A stretch of 64,000 nucleotides of DNA from Typha latifolia (GCA_019914945.1 CM034108.1:5838001-5902000); one strand, 5' to 3'; positions 1-11,368 are shown, counted from the stretch's first letter. Notes: generated by a model not told the origin, from the sequence alone. Translations and numbers: made by a program.

Positions 1-360
1 GAAAAGGCTCCATTTGTGGCTCCAAATATGAGTAAATGTTGCTCCATATAAATATGAGTAAGTGTTGCTCCATAATTAGAGCATAATCCAAATAAATATT
101 TAATTTTTTAAAATTTTAATTTTGCCGTATGAAAATTTAATCTATTATTTTAATTTCGTATTTAGTATTTATTAAAAAATCTCTCTAGTTAAATTGAGTA
201 TATAATTAGTTTTATTATTTAATTTTTAATAAAAATAATATCATTGGAAAGGTCTTGTCGAGAATTTTAAAATAAGTCTAATATTAAATTATTTTTAATT
301 TATAACTTTTTAAAAAATTATATAATAAATATATTTTCTTATTTATTATTTAAAATTGAA
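1..360. repeat. AT-rich dispersed repeat, copy 1 (cut by window edge)
   Basis: This stretch resembles 8505-9010 over most of its length and 5585-6020 in its second half. Shared landmarks are the phrase GGCTCCATTTGTGGCTCCAA near the start (also at 8510), then CTCTCTAGTTAAATTGAGTA and a run ending in TTATTATTTAAAAT. No coding potential is visible. The class is unknown; the short self-complementary TTTGGAGC/GCTCCA words suggest a mobile-element end, but no target-site duplication could be set. Confidence 0.6.
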
Positions 361-1454
361 GTGTGGACTTGTGCTGCCTGACTGCTATGCTAAGTGCAAG
401 CCAGATTTCATTTTTTTTGTTTCCCTTGGATAAGGATTTTCTCAACTTCATTAATTAACAGTGATTAATCATTTTTTTAAAGTCAAAATTTGTCAAATTA
501 ATTGGACTTTTATCTCTTAATTTTTTATTATTGTGCAAAAAACAAGTATTTTATTTGCATAAGCATCTAAGATTTACCTTCGCAACTATAATTATATTTT
601 CTAGATTACAAGGTATCAAAATCTTTTCTGTAAGCTTTTGATATTGCTTGAAGCTTAGTATTAGAGTGTTCATCTGTGGTATGACTCTTTGTATTACTAG
701 ATGTATTCAATGTATAATGTTATGATGTGCATAAGCTATATTAATCTACATTGGAATATTATCATCCATTTCTATCCAATGACTTCTAATTGAGGGTATA
801 CTTCTATAACATGTTATGTTAAATTCCAGGATTGTGGCGATGTGAGGAACTAATATATAAGATTTTAATTTTCTAAAAATCTAATCTGGGTGAAACTTTT
901 TTCTTTATTTATTTCTTTTCTGGAGAGAGAATTTAATATGGAAGCCGAATAAAGGTGGTGGAATAGACAAATGCTTCAATGGTGATATTTCACCCAAATT
1001 GGATTGGTTGGTTGATATAGTACCCTTTCTTCAGCTTGTAAACATGACAAAAACAATAGGTACAAAACCTATATCTTGCAATTGCCATTAAATTGTACAA
1101 GAATGTTCTCGCAGGAATAATTAGAGCTGCTGGAACAAGAGCATCACGTTGTATTATAGTATGCAGAATGAAAGGAAAAGGGGACTAACACCCTACTAGG
1201 TAAACTGCTTCCAACAGGCTCGGGCTGGGCCATCGCGTCCCTTTAGACATCAACAACCTCCCACAGCCACTCGCTTGAGAGCCCCATCGGTGTTGGACAG
1301 GGCACCCATTATGGGGCCCCTCCTGGCTTGTGCCCGACGGGTCCAGGTTCCCCGCCTGCTGATATGATTTCGGTATATAGGATGTTATTTAACCGAAAAG
1401 ACAAAAGCTTGAAGCAAATTGAAAGTTAAATTACTATCTTCATATCATATTAAG
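361..1454. other. Intergenic; GC-rich island at 1190-1365
   Basis: No gene is seen. Most of it is AT-rich. The block at about 1190-1365 is sharply more GC-rich than its flanks and has no long open frame. It may be a fragment of an old retroelement, but I could not place it in a family. Confidence 0.4.
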
Positions 1455-1850
1455 TTTAAGTATTATGATAACAAAGTACACATATTTAACCCTTTGTATG
1501 TCATCACAAGTAAAATGGCAAATTGAATAGCAGGATATAATCTTCTCACCAAGGATTGAACAAGACCATATAATCATCCGGTAAAATTAGATTTATCGAA
1601 AAAGAATATCTGATGGGATATCAGAGTGGCAAAAGACATCTGATATGATTTCTTAACAAGTTTAATGGTTAATCCCTAGGTACCTTCAAATCACATTATT
1701 TTTAACTAAGTAAACATTTAACCCTTTATATGTCATGACAAGTAAAATGGAAATTTCATTCAAATCTAGTCCAACCGCAACACTTGGATGATGATTAGTT
1801 GAATAGCATGATATAAACTTGACACCAAGAATTGAACAATTAGGTATGAT
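1455..1850. repeat. Duplicated 3' flank of the sugar-transporter genes
   Basis: Two versions of one phrase lie here. At about 1465-1556 there is a run with 'taaccctttgtatgtcat', then 'acaagtaaaatgg', then 'gaatagcaggatataa'. The same order returns at about 1718-1840. A third version lies at about 17938-17985, just downstream of the second STP copy ('gaataacaggatataaac' then 'caccaagga'). The tandem duplication that made the two STP genes therefore included their 3' flank, and one flank later duplicated again. Confidence 0.6.
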
Positions 1851-1882
1851 CAAATGAGTCACACTAAGACCATAGCATCAAA

Positions 1883-2175
1883 GCCAATTATATAAAAAAG
1901 CTAGTATTCTTCAATTTATGACAAAGGGAAGAAATAAATAGAACAGCCACAATTATATAAAAAGCTAGTATTCTTCAATTTAAGAGAAAGTGAAGAAATA
2001 AAAAAGAACACCCACAATTATATAAAAAGCTAGTATTCTTCAATTTAAGAGAAAAGAGAAAGAGAAGAAATAAAAGGATCACCCACAAACTTCTTATAAA
2101 AGGAACACCTACAAAGGAACAGCCCACAAACTTCTTATAAAAGGAAGACCCATTATAAAAGGAAGACCCACAAAC
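1883..2175. repeat. Tandem repeat downstream of STP gene
   Basis: Three copies of a unit of about 64 bp start near 1883, 1948 and 2012, each containing 'ataaaaagctagtattctt' or a near match, followed by a 'gaagaaataaa' tail. After these come shorter degenerate copies built on 'acaaacttcttataaaagga' (about 2095-2175). The array lies 60-350 bp beyond the STP stop codon, so it is probably within or just past the 3' UTR on the minus strand. Confidence 0.75.
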
Positions 2176-2230
2176 TTCTAGAGAAAGATAAATCTAAAAG
2201 AAAACCTAAAAAAAGAAATATTCGCTCAAG

Positions 2231-4546
2231 CTATGAACTTGAAGCACCGTTCTCAATATTATTGTCCTTCTGTTCAATTTCGGCATCCATGTAGTTCTTC
2301 CAGTACCAGTGTTTCTTCCACACCCTCTCCATCATCTCGTCGATCGGCACATTCTTCGTCTCGGGTATCAAGAAGACAGTGAATAACCCCATGATCACAA
2401 TCCACGCGGCGAAAAAGAAGAAGATGCCAGCTCTCATGTGGCACATCATAGAGAGGAAGGCTTGAGCTATGAGGAAGGTGAAGAGCATGTTGGAGCTAAC
2501 AGCGAAGAAGAACCCTGCAGTTCTCGTCTCAAGGGGGAATGTTTCACTTGGAATCAACCAACCTAGAGGACCCCAAGACCATGCAAAGCTTGCTACATAT
2601 AAGCATACCAATATCACCACTACTATTGCCAAGTGAGGGCTTAGGTTATTGCTGGTCTTCAAACACAGTTGCAAAATAATCCCAATTGCAATCTGCCAAA
2701 TAAATCAAAAACGTTCAATAAAACAAAGAACAAGAAAAAGAAAACTAGAAAACAAACAAGCTAATTAAGAGGAAGGAAACAAAACCTGAGAGGCCAACAT
2801 CTGGACACAAGCTTGAAGCAACAAAGCCTTCCTTCCGACCCTATCGACCAGGAAGACGGATACGACGGTGGAGAGCACGTTGACCGACCCAGTTATAACT
2901 GCAGAAAGCAAAGACCCGTCGTTCTTGAATCCCATGGTCTGGAAGAGCACCGGTGCGTAGAACATGATCGCGTTGATCCCGGTGAACTGCTGGAACACTT
3001 GCATCAAGATAGCGATCACGAGCTGTGGACGGCTGGATCTCTTCATCAGGTTCCGGAAGGGGCTAGTGATCCGGCGCGCGGCCTCGCACGCGTTAACTAT
3101 CTCGTCGAACTCGCGGTCGACGTTCTCGCTCCCGCGGATCTTCTTGAGCATCTTCAAGCCCTCGTCCGGCCGTTGCCGCTCGACGAGGCTCGTCGGGGTC
3201 TCGGTGATGATTAAGGAGCCCACGAAGAGGATTATCGCCGGCACGCCAGCGAAGCCGAGGGAGATACGCCACCCAGAGGGGTGGAAGTTGGTCGTGTAGT
3301 AGTTGACTATGTTAGCTATTAGGATTCCAATAGTTACTAGTAGTTGGAAAAGGATATTAAGGCCTCCTCTGTATTTGACTGGTGCGATCTCTGATAAGAA
3401 CAAGGGAATTGCCTGCAAGACCAAGGACACCAAAGATCCACGCTAAAAAGGTTAAGACTACTGTTTTATTCTTTGACTTATAATAGCATGACAGAATAAG
3501 ATCATCTGATATGGCTCTGATATATATACATATTAAATTTTGAGAACTTATTCATACCGAGGAAGAAAGAGGTAACATATAATTAAAGTCTGAAGAAGAA
3601 AAGGATAATAAACCTGATTGCCGAATCCCACGCCAACTCCAAGCAGGATCCTTCCGATGATCAGCATCGCAAGATCCTGCGCCGCGGCGTTCAGCACGAC
3701 GCCGGCCAAGAAGAAGACGGACGCCGCCTGCATGGTTCGCTTCCTGCCGAACCTGCTGCATGTCTTGGAGGCGAAGAAGCTCGAGACGAGGGCGGCGAGG
3801 TAGAGGGAGGAGGTGAAGAGCTGAAGGCCCTGGTTGTCATACTTACAGTAGTTGTTCTCCTTCACCTGATGCTTTCTTATGTACACGACTGGAAAGAACT
3901 TCTCCAAGAAATCATCCATAGATGTTACTCCCCCTAGATATCAAAAAAAGATTAGGGTTTTGGTAACCAAATAGAGAGGCATTCAAAGATATCTTTTGAA
4001 TATTTCAATTGTATGTTTTGTTTATATTAGAAGTTTTAATTTTATAGTAAAGATGCTTGAAAGTTTTGAATATTTCAATTGTACGTTTGGTTTATATTAG
4101 AAGTTTTAATTTTATAGTAAAGATACTTGAAAGTAATACAAAGAACAATTTTCTCTTTTCAGGAAAGAATATAAAAAAAGGAATAAAACAAAAGAGTTCT
4201 AGAAAAAGAGAAAAATAATAAGAAAACTTTTTTATAGAAATAGAAAAATAACTTTTTCGTTGATGTATAATAAAAAGAGTAGATTTTTTCTTCCAAAAAA
4301 ATTATCTATCCTGAGTGAACCAATATAGAGAAAACTCTGATGACAATGAGTATGTTCTAAAATCTTCAATGAAAACTAATAAAAAATAATAATGAGAGAT
4401 TGAGTTTTACCGGATATTCCAATATCATATCCAAACATTAGTCCACCCATTGCTGCAATCACTGCACATAGTATGACATAAAATGTCATCTTCCCCTCAA
4501 ACTCTTGCCGATTATCATTGTCATTTGGCACCACAAAGCTCGGCAT
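2231..4546 (-). CDS. STP: Sugar transport protein (STP family hexose/H+ symporter), intact, 4 exons
   Basis: Plasma-membrane monosaccharide/proton symporter of the major facilitator superfamily. Minus-strand exons: 4411-4546, 3614-3933, 2786-3412, 2231-2692. All introns are GT-AG, phases join exactly, and the product is 514 aa, normal for STPs. The start codon at 4546 gives the usual MPSF-type N-terminus before the first membrane helix. Visible signatures: GYDIGISGG with Asp41 (proton site), FGRKR (about 107-111), Arg140 in [25 protein letters not shown] (223-231), [17 protein letters not shown] (293-309), DRVGRK (342-347), [17 protein letters not shown] (402-418) and PETK near the end. Cys75 and Cys445 match the disulfide of the STP lid domain. 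A decayed tandem copy lies at 18130-20627. The family is known for importing glucose and other hexoses; substrate and tissue cannot be read from the sequence. Confidence 0.95.
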
Positions 4547-4610
4547 CTTAACTTCTCTTTTCAATCTTCTCTTCTCTATCTACTCTTCTCTGAAAAAAAT
4601 ATAAAAGATC

Positions 4611-4730
4611 TAGGAAGAGAAAGATTGTATTTATAGAGATAGGAAGAGAAAGATTGTATTTATAGAGATAGGAAGAGAAAGATTGTATTTATAGAGATAG
4701 GAAGAGAAAGATTGTATTTATAGAAAGATA
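4611..4730 (-). promoter_or_regulatory. Four tandem 29-bp units, each with a TATA box, upstream of STP
   Basis: A 29-bp unit (AGGAAGAGAAAGATTGTATT followed by TATAGAGAT) is repeated four times almost perfectly. Read on the minus strand each unit has TATAAATA, at 4628-4635, 4657-4664, 4686-4693 and 4715-4722. These lie about 82, 111, 140 and 169 bp upstream of the STP start codon, a credible core-promoter position for a short plant 5' UTR. The pseudogene copy has only one such box (near 20727). Which box is used cannot be told from sequence. Confidence 0.75.
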
Positions 4731-5199
4731 TGAGAGAGAAAGATGGAAGGCTAAGATGAAATGATATATAGAGTTGGTTATGGGTATATAATTAATTTCA
4801 GATAGCAATATCTCATCATCTATCTCATCATCTATCTCATCAGATTTTATAACCGACAATATATGGTAATATTCTATTTGAAGGGAGGGATAGAATTAAG
4901 AATTAATATCATATAACATTAGGGTGTGAAAATAAACGAGCGGCTTAAGCTTAAATAGGATTCGGCTTGGATAAAGCTCAGGCTCCGCTCAGAGTTTGGG
5001 CTTATTCTTAGGCCCGGTAGGCTGGTTTATAGCTCTGTCTAACATTGATTGCCGGCTAGCCACTGGATGTGGTAATGGAGTGGGTAGACTGGATTGATAT
5101 TTCCTAGAGTAGAATAACTAAGGATTCTCTCACGTCAACCCTCTCAATCGTCTATTTTCAGATTAAACAAATGAGGAACAAATCCAAATAATGGCTTAA
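4731..5199. other. STP upstream region
   Basis: No gene is seen. About 4800-4850 holds several copies of 'atctcatcatct'. A slightly GC-richer piece at about 4925-5080 is unclassified. Any distal STP control elements would lie here, but none can be named with confidence. Confidence 0.4.
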
Positions 5200-5520
5200 C
5201 TATGTCATTATGATAGAATTAGTTGGGATTAAAAAAACTTCAATGCTCCAAATGGTTGTTAAATACGAGATTAGATTATTTCATGTCTCCTCTATAGTTA
5301 AGGATAAGTTAAAATAACCATAAGTTATTCCTGGGCAAATTATAATATATTTGGTTGATTTTTTATTTACATATTTTTACTTCAAACTTAAAATTTAGCA
5401 TTCTTATTATACAAAGTTGCAAACATTAAATTTTCCATGCCAAATAAGCAAACTATTTTTACTATCATTGTTGCTAATATTGAATTAGAAGCATATTTCT
5501 AAATAATTAAGCTACCTCTA
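5200..5520. repeat. Dispersed AT-rich repeat, second family, copy 1
   Basis: It shares the order 'gggcaaattataat', 'ttggttgatt', 'actt(c/t)aaact', 'attaaattttcca', 'tttttactat' with 7480-8070 and 21270-21460. No coding potential. The family is unclassified, but its copies serve as empty-site references for the insertion at 7660-8014. Confidence 0.6.
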
Positions 5521-5584
5521 CGATCTTTAACAATTGGCTCTAACACTCAAAATATAAAATTTAATCCAAAAAATTTAGTTCATG

Positions 5585-6020
5585 TATTCTTTATTAAATA
5601 ATTTAATTAATTAAATTGAATATATAATTAATTTTTAATAAAAATAATACCATTGGAAAAATGAGACCTTTAAAATGAGTCTAATATTAAATTATATTTA
5701 ATTTATTTTAAATTCTTAATTTTTAAAATAATATAATAAATATTTTTTTTTGTTTATTATTTAAGATCAAAGTGTCCTAAAATTATTCGAATAATAACTG
5801 AAAATTATTTTCTAATGTAAAATACTAAATATTAAATACATCAAATATAAAATAATAAATAATTAATTATATTAAAAATTATATTCTTTCATTCTCGTAC
5901 TTCTGCCACAACTGTTCAATTAATACATTTTGAAGCTTAAAATAAGTTTCTATCTTGGATCTTCCTATGCTAAGCGAGAAATTATTAAAATCGCTCATCA
6001 TTGTGGCTTTAGAACCGGTA
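5585..6020. repeat. AT-rich dispersed repeat, copy 2
   Basis: Related to 8590-9000. The shared order includes 'attaaattga(a/g)tatataatta', 'aaaaataatac', 'gagacctttaaaatgagt', 'aagatcaaagtgtcctaaaa' and a tail with 'gcgagaaattattaaaatcg'. It has no long open frame. The first 80 bp seen in the copies at 1 and 8505 are missing or changed. Confidence 0.6.
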
Positions 6021-7354
6021 GCTATTGATGACTTACTAAACTATTAAACACTTATTATTTCTATTATTAAATATTAATTTCTGTTTATTTTGCGTAATAT
6101 AATTTTTGATACTTTTAGTAATGACGTATAATACTTATTTCAATATTTATTTCGCGTAATATAATTTTGCTACAACTAATTAAGAAAGTATAATTTAAAA
6201 TTACTTCTAAAACTATTGAATATTAGTCTTATTTTAAAGATCGTGATTAAAGTATTCAAACCATATATTTTTTATTAAAAAATAAACTTATTAAATGATT
6301 TCAAATATAATTTATAAATGTATATTAATAAATATAGATCCCGGACTGCACCATGCTCTCCAAAATTGTATGTAAAGTAAAGGTTAAATTTGTTTGAAAT
6401 TTAATTCTATATCCATTTAGTTAGAATATAGTTTTAAATGTTGATATCCATTCAATATTGTATCCGAATCTAATCTATTTTCACCGCGAGCTCCAATGCA
6501 ATAGGATCTATATTTAGCAATTAATTATTATAACGTATATATTTATATAATATATTTTTAATTAATTAGTAGGTTCCATAAAAAAACAAGTTTTTAATAA
6601 AATTATTTTTTTTAATCAATTACTAGTATAATTTTATTTTCTAATAAAATTATTTTTTTAATAAAAATTTTTAAAAATCTCATCAAGATCTTTAAAATGA
6701 GACTAATATTTAATTAATTTCATAACTAATTTTAAATTACTAATATTTTAGTTATATAGATAATTTAAAAATCAATAGGAATGGAATTCTTTTAAATTAA
6801 TGAATAAATATAAGTGTTTTATATATTCTTTTATGTATTTCACATTTGATATAATTTGTATATATTTTTTATATATGTATTTTACATTTGATATAATTTT
6901 GATATATTTATATTTTGGCTTATATTTAGAAGATATTTTAAATCATTATCTGAATAATTATGTGACACTCTCATTTTAAATAATAAATAAAAATATATAT
7001 TAAATAATTTATAAAAAACTGAAAAAATTAAAATAATTCATTAGACTCATTTTAAAATCGATTAGTAAACTTAATTATACTTTTATATCAAATAAAATTA
7101 TACAAACTAACCTAATTACTAATATACCCTTAATATCTATTTCATCAACATATTTTATATCAAATAAAATTATTAATTTTATAAAAGAAATATATATTTT
7201 TTAATATTTTCCTTTATTTTATATACATCAAGATTAATTATATTTTTATTCCAAAATATAAGTGAATATAAGAATAATTATTCCTCAAATAATAATCTCA
7301 TTTTATGAACAATTAAAAGAAATTTATATTCTAAGATCTTATTTGCTAAAGTAA
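6021..7354. other. AT-rich intergenic sequence with degenerate repeats
   Basis: No gene is seen. Pieces of the AT-rich repeat recur (for example 'tctcatcaagatctttaaaatgag' near 6680). At about 7338-7362 'gctaaagtaaatgaggc' followed by TAA looks like the right end of a small PIF/Tourist-like element similar to 33976-34370, but no left end was found. Confidence 0.4.
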
Positions 7355-8075
7355 ATGAGGCTAAAAAACTTGAATGCTCTAAATTGGCCCATAGAGAAGT
7401 CACACGTGCCTAACAAAGACATTTTTGTAAAGTTATATTTAGTAATTTTGTTTAATGTGAGATTAGAATTTCATTCACCAAGTTAAAAAAATAATAGTCT
7501 ATAATTAAGGATGAATTTGTGGGCAAATTATAATATATACCCTGTGATTTGGTTGATTATTTATTTACATTTTATACTTTAAACTAAAAGACTTAGCAAT
7601 CTCAATATACCTAAGTTATAATTATTAAAATAGTCCATGCAAAAACTAATGGTATAAATCAATGATGGCTGTGCCGCAGACATGGCCCCTGCCGACCGCT
7701 GGCTGGTATGGCACGTGCCGTGGTACTTGCCGACCGTGCCATAAGAAAAGGAGAGAAAAAGGTAGCATTTTGGCTGTCATCGTTGCTGCTTGCCTTTGCC
7801 GTCACCGTTCTTGGTCACTGCTCGCCGGATCCGGATTCGCAACTTAAGTTTTATTCGATAAACTCTCTCTCTGTCTATCTCTTTCTTTCCCTCCCTAGGG
7901 CTAAGGCACCCGATGCGAGCTCAAGTGACGACGACGACGAGGTTGATAGCGAAGCTATTAGGAGGGGTGCCATGCGGCACCCCTCGTGCCATGTGCCGGT
8001 ATGCCTGGCCATCCATGGTATAAATAACCAAATTATTTTTACTATAGTTGTAGAGCCAATAGCTCTGTCTACTCC
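7355..8075. repeat. Dispersed AT-rich repeat, second family, copy 2 (split by an insertion)
   Basis: The repeat runs to 7659, is interrupted at 7660-8014, and resumes at 8015 with 'ataaccaaattatttttact'. The unbroken relative at about 21370-21410 reads 'ctaatggtttagataaccaa', which shows that the two halves were once joined. Confidence 0.7.
7660..8014. mobile_element. Small Mutator-like (MULE/MITE-type) insertion, 355 bp
   Basis: A GC-rich insert bounded by a perfect 11-bp duplication ATGGTATAAAT (7649-7659 and 8015-8025). The ends are loosely inverted: GATGGCTGTGCCG at the left, and GGATGGCCAGGCATACCGG when the right end is read on the other strand. A target duplication of 9-11 bp is typical of Mutator-like elements. 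It has no transposase. The open frames inside it look like chance. GC-rich pieces at 63440-63935 share its 'ggggtgcc(a/g)tgc' and 'tgccacgtgccggtatgc' phrases. Confidence 0.6.
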
Positions 8076-8504
8076 AATTAGGCATGAAAATAGGTTGGAT
8101 TAGCTCTAACTCGATCTGCTATCTGACTCGAGTCGAACAGATTCGGATAAAATATTTCTATTTAATCTGAATACATATAGATTTTTTTTAAAAACTCCTC
8201 CATAGGATTTTTAAGATAACCTCAAATATGTATTCGGATACGAGTAAAAAAAACATGGATACAAATACAGATACGGGTAACATAATTTTTCGGATACGAA
8301 TATCTAATTTACAGTTTTTAATTTACTTATTTAAATAATGAATATTAATATTGTTACTAATAAGTTGTTCTATATTATTTGTAAAGATTGATTTTGCTAA
8401 ATTTATATGTATTTGACATCCAAAAAAAAAATTTACATCTTAATATTTTCTGTTATAAGAGAAGTGATACTAAATCATCAAATTTGGCGCTCGATTGTGC
8501 TCAA
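8076..8504. other. Intergenic, no feature recognised
   Basis: AT-rich sequence with several degenerate copies of 'ggata(c/t)gggtaa'/'ggatacgaata'. No gene, and no element ends that I could define. Confidence 0.4.
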
Positions 8505-9010
8505 GGAGGCTCCATTTGTGGCTCCAAATATGAGTAAGTGTTGCTCCATATTTGGAGCCTAATTCAAATAAATATTTGACTTTTTAAAATAAATCTCTCT
8601 AGTTAAATTGAGTATATAATTAATTTTATTATTTAATTTTTAACAAAAATAATACTATTGGAAATGCTTGTTGAGACCTTTAAAATGAGTTAAATATTAA
8701 GTTATATTTAAGTTATATATTTTTTGAAGTTATATAATAAATTTTTTTTCATGGTTATTATTTAAAATCAAAGTGTCTTAAAATTTTTTGGATAATGACT
8801 CAAAATTAATTTCTAATATAAATATTAAATATCAAATATATTAAATATAAAAAATATAAAATAAAATTATATTCTTTTATTTTTATGCGTCATAAGTGTT
8901 TAATCAATGCACTTTGAACCTCAAAATGAGTATCTTTATCTTTAATCTTTTTATGTCTATACTGAGCGAAAAATCGTTGAAATTATTCATCATCATTAGC
9001 TTCCATCTTA
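8505..9010. repeat. AT-rich dispersed repeat, copy 3 (most complete)
   Basis: Longest copy of the family also seen at 1-360 and 5585-6020. It starts near GGCTCCATTTGTGGCTCCAA and ends after 'ctgagcgaaaaatcgttgaa'. It is non-coding and unclassified. Confidence 0.65.
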
Positions 9011-9085
9011 TTAGAAGATTAATATAAAAGAGGTGGATACAATCAAGAAAGAAGATGTGTCAACGAAACCAGTGGTTATGAATAT

Positions 9086-9486
9086 GAATTACTAGATGTC
9101 TTCGTTAAACTCTGATAAGTGAAAATCCACTTGTGAACCCTGTTCCAAGTGGATTTTCTAAAGAAGTGTATCTAGCTGAGGATTTGTTTTCTTTAAAATT
9201 TTGCCAAAGATTTATTTAATCAAGACTATTCTTTAATGAGCCAAGTTCTTAGTCTTATCAATCTAATTGTTTCTTTGTGAGAGTTGGTTTTCACTACATA
9301 CTACGAATGGAATATGATTTTTCCTTGTATGAGGTTTCAACCGATTTAGAAATTTAGAAGTATGAGATGTACGCAATTTCCCCTCTTTATCTAATACTTT
9401 GTTTCAAAACAGAAATATGCAAACTATGGCGCATGGGTCAAGAATTAGCAGTCACATTAAGTGATGCTCTCTAAAAAGTAGATTAT
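9086..9486 (+). repeat. Segment paralogous to an intron of the M16 peptidase gene
   Basis: About 400 bp matches 54360-54760 in the same order and orientation with scattered differences. Shared phrases include 'gtatctagctgag', 'gaagactattctttaa' (here 'caagactattctttaa'), 'agatgtacgcaatttt' (here 'agatgtacgcaatttc'), 'actatggcgcatgggtcaag' and 'gtgatgctctctaaaa'. Similarity stops abruptly near 9486, where a GC-rich block starts. Either a piece of intron was copied here or both are copies of one dispersed repeat. The direction cannot be decided from this window. Confidence 0.8.
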
Positions 9487-11035
9487 AGAGGCCATGCGCG
9501 TGCACCCTATCCGCAGCGCACGCGCTTGGCGCGTGCGCTGACTCCTTCTTCCCTCTCCCCCACCTCTCGCAGTTAGTTGCAAGAGGTGGGAGAGAAGGGC
9601 GCCGGAGTGGAGTTAACTCCTCTCCACCCTTTTTCCCCTATTTAACCTCCACCCAATTCTCCCCTCGAGTTGTTTTCTTTTGCAAAATCTTCTCTTCTTC
9701 GCTTTTCCCCTACTCCCTTTTTCTCTCCCGAGCAGCCGAAGTTTTCGTCACGGGCAGCGAGTCACCGGAGCGCCGGCAGCCAACCAAAACCCCTCACCTC
9801 GATCGTCAGATTCAGCATTGTGCGGGAAGGATTTTGAAATTTAAGAAGAACCGACTGAATAGGAGAGTAAGACGGATTCCAGAAATACCCCAGGCGAGTA
9901 GAATTTTATAATAATCTTTAAAAATGCATGCTTATGTCATATCTTACCTGTGATAGTTAAATGTCGTTTTCTTATGAATCTTATATGACATCTCATATTT
10001 GCATTTAATTACATGTCAGTTCTTACTTGTATTATTTATCACTTAATGCACATGTATGATAGACTATATGTTTATTTATAATATCTGTTATTGTGATGAT
10101 TATGTTAATTAAATAATAGAAGTCATGGCACCACGTGCACGTATCACTATTAGTCAAGTCCCAGTTAGGCAGTGCCCTTTTACCTACTCAACCCGGGGTT
10201 AGGGTAGAGTGTATATTATATATAGTATCATATTAGCGGGCTACACCTGAGGTCGGTAGCAGGTGGAGCATTCAGGTGATTACACTGCCATAGTTGGAGA
10301 CTTGACTAGTATGATATTAGAAAGAAGATTGAGAGGAAAGGATTGTAGTTCTAGCGGTACCCGAGGACGTAGGGTCAGGGCGTCTATTAAGCTGTGTGCT
10401 CTTACTAGCCGTATGTGATGATTTCGCCATGTGCGATAATTACTAGAACGGTGTTGATAGGCCTACGACTGGGGTCCTTAGTCTGATGGCCACAAACGAC
10501 CGGTCATATGCAGCGTCGCCAGGCATGTATGGGCGATAATACTGCTAGTTGACTAGTCCCCCTCGATTTTTATGATGCTATGTGAGATATGTTATTGTGA
10601 CTCGACTCCTGTGTAGATTTCTATGTAAAATAAGCTATAATGATGAAAACTATTAAAAGTCATAATGTACATTTTTCCCTGACATGTTATGAGTTGCATT
10701 TTTACTTATCATGTAATATTCTTAGATTATTATTAGATTTTACTTGCTGGGCCCCGTGCTCACCACCATTTTTTGTGGAAATATTTCAGAGATGATTATA
10801 GAGGATGCGGACATCGAGGAGTAGCAGATTCTTCCTTATTTTTAGCATTTGTTATTCTATCATTTCAGTTGGACTTAGCCCCTGCGAGGGTATTTATGTT
10901 TTAGCAAATTTGTGATGGACTTGTATACCTAGAGGCTTGTTGAGGCCTGTGATTTTATAATTCAAGATTATTGTTGGATTATTATGGTATTTTTTGACTT
11001 ATTCAGATACTTTGTGAGATTATTTCACTGATCGA
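9487..11035 (+). mobile_element. LTR-like block (probably Ty3/Gypsy, truncated)
   Basis: It begins abruptly with GC-rich sequence and pyrimidine-rich runs, passes through a non-coding body, and has the phrase 'gccccgtgctcaccacc' near 10750. The overall layout resembles the long solo LTR at 21924-24674, but clear TG...CA ends and a target-site duplication are not visible. Its left edge abuts the intron-like segment and its right edge abuts the broken LINE, so it probably lost both ends. Confidence 0.4.
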
Positions 11036-11368
11036 TCACGTGGGAATCACGTGGACATGCTCCACGTGAAGAAAACGTGAATTTTTGAAAGTGGGTGTTT
11101 CAAAGATGAAACTAGTGGAGGCTTCCAAAACTTCAACTGCTGTGCGGTCGTCCCACAGGAGCCAAAGACCTCCCAATCGGCCTTTAGCTTCGGCCACATG
11201 GTGACTTGAAAGAGGAAGAGAAGAGATTGTGGGGAAAGATTTGGTTAGTGAGCAGCGAGTCTTGAAGATGAAGGCTAGGTTAGCTCGAGGGCTTGTTAGG
11301 AAGCTCCTGAGGTTTTGAATCATTGAGAGGCCTCCACACCCTCGATAATTCAAGGCAAGTACACTCAT
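11036..11368 (-). pseudogene. LINE ORF2 fragment (start of endonuclease domain)
   Basis: The 110-residue frame starts MSVLALNYRGCGG, the typical opening of plant L1 ORF2 proteins (consensus 'AWNCRGLG'), followed by a segment ending in SPRANLAFIFKT and then GGLWLLWDD. This matches the N-terminal APE-like endonuclease. It runs off into unrelated sequence at its C-terminus (about 11085), so no catalytic module is complete. The homology is recognised by eye. Confidence 0.7.

Noticed and set aside
1190..1365. GC-rich island as a small gene or RNA gene
   Set aside because: No long open frame, no tRNA cloverleaf or snoRNA boxes that I could see.
2813..3299. Plus-strand open frames of 111-133 codons opposite the STP gene
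   Set aside because: They are antisense shadows of STP exon 3; the minus-strand frame has conserved transporter motifs and proper splice sites. The same applies at 18711-19112.
7662..8103. Plus-strand frames of 61 and 131 codons
   Set aside because: They fall inside or run across the borders of the Mutator-like insertion and show no recognisable protein similarity.
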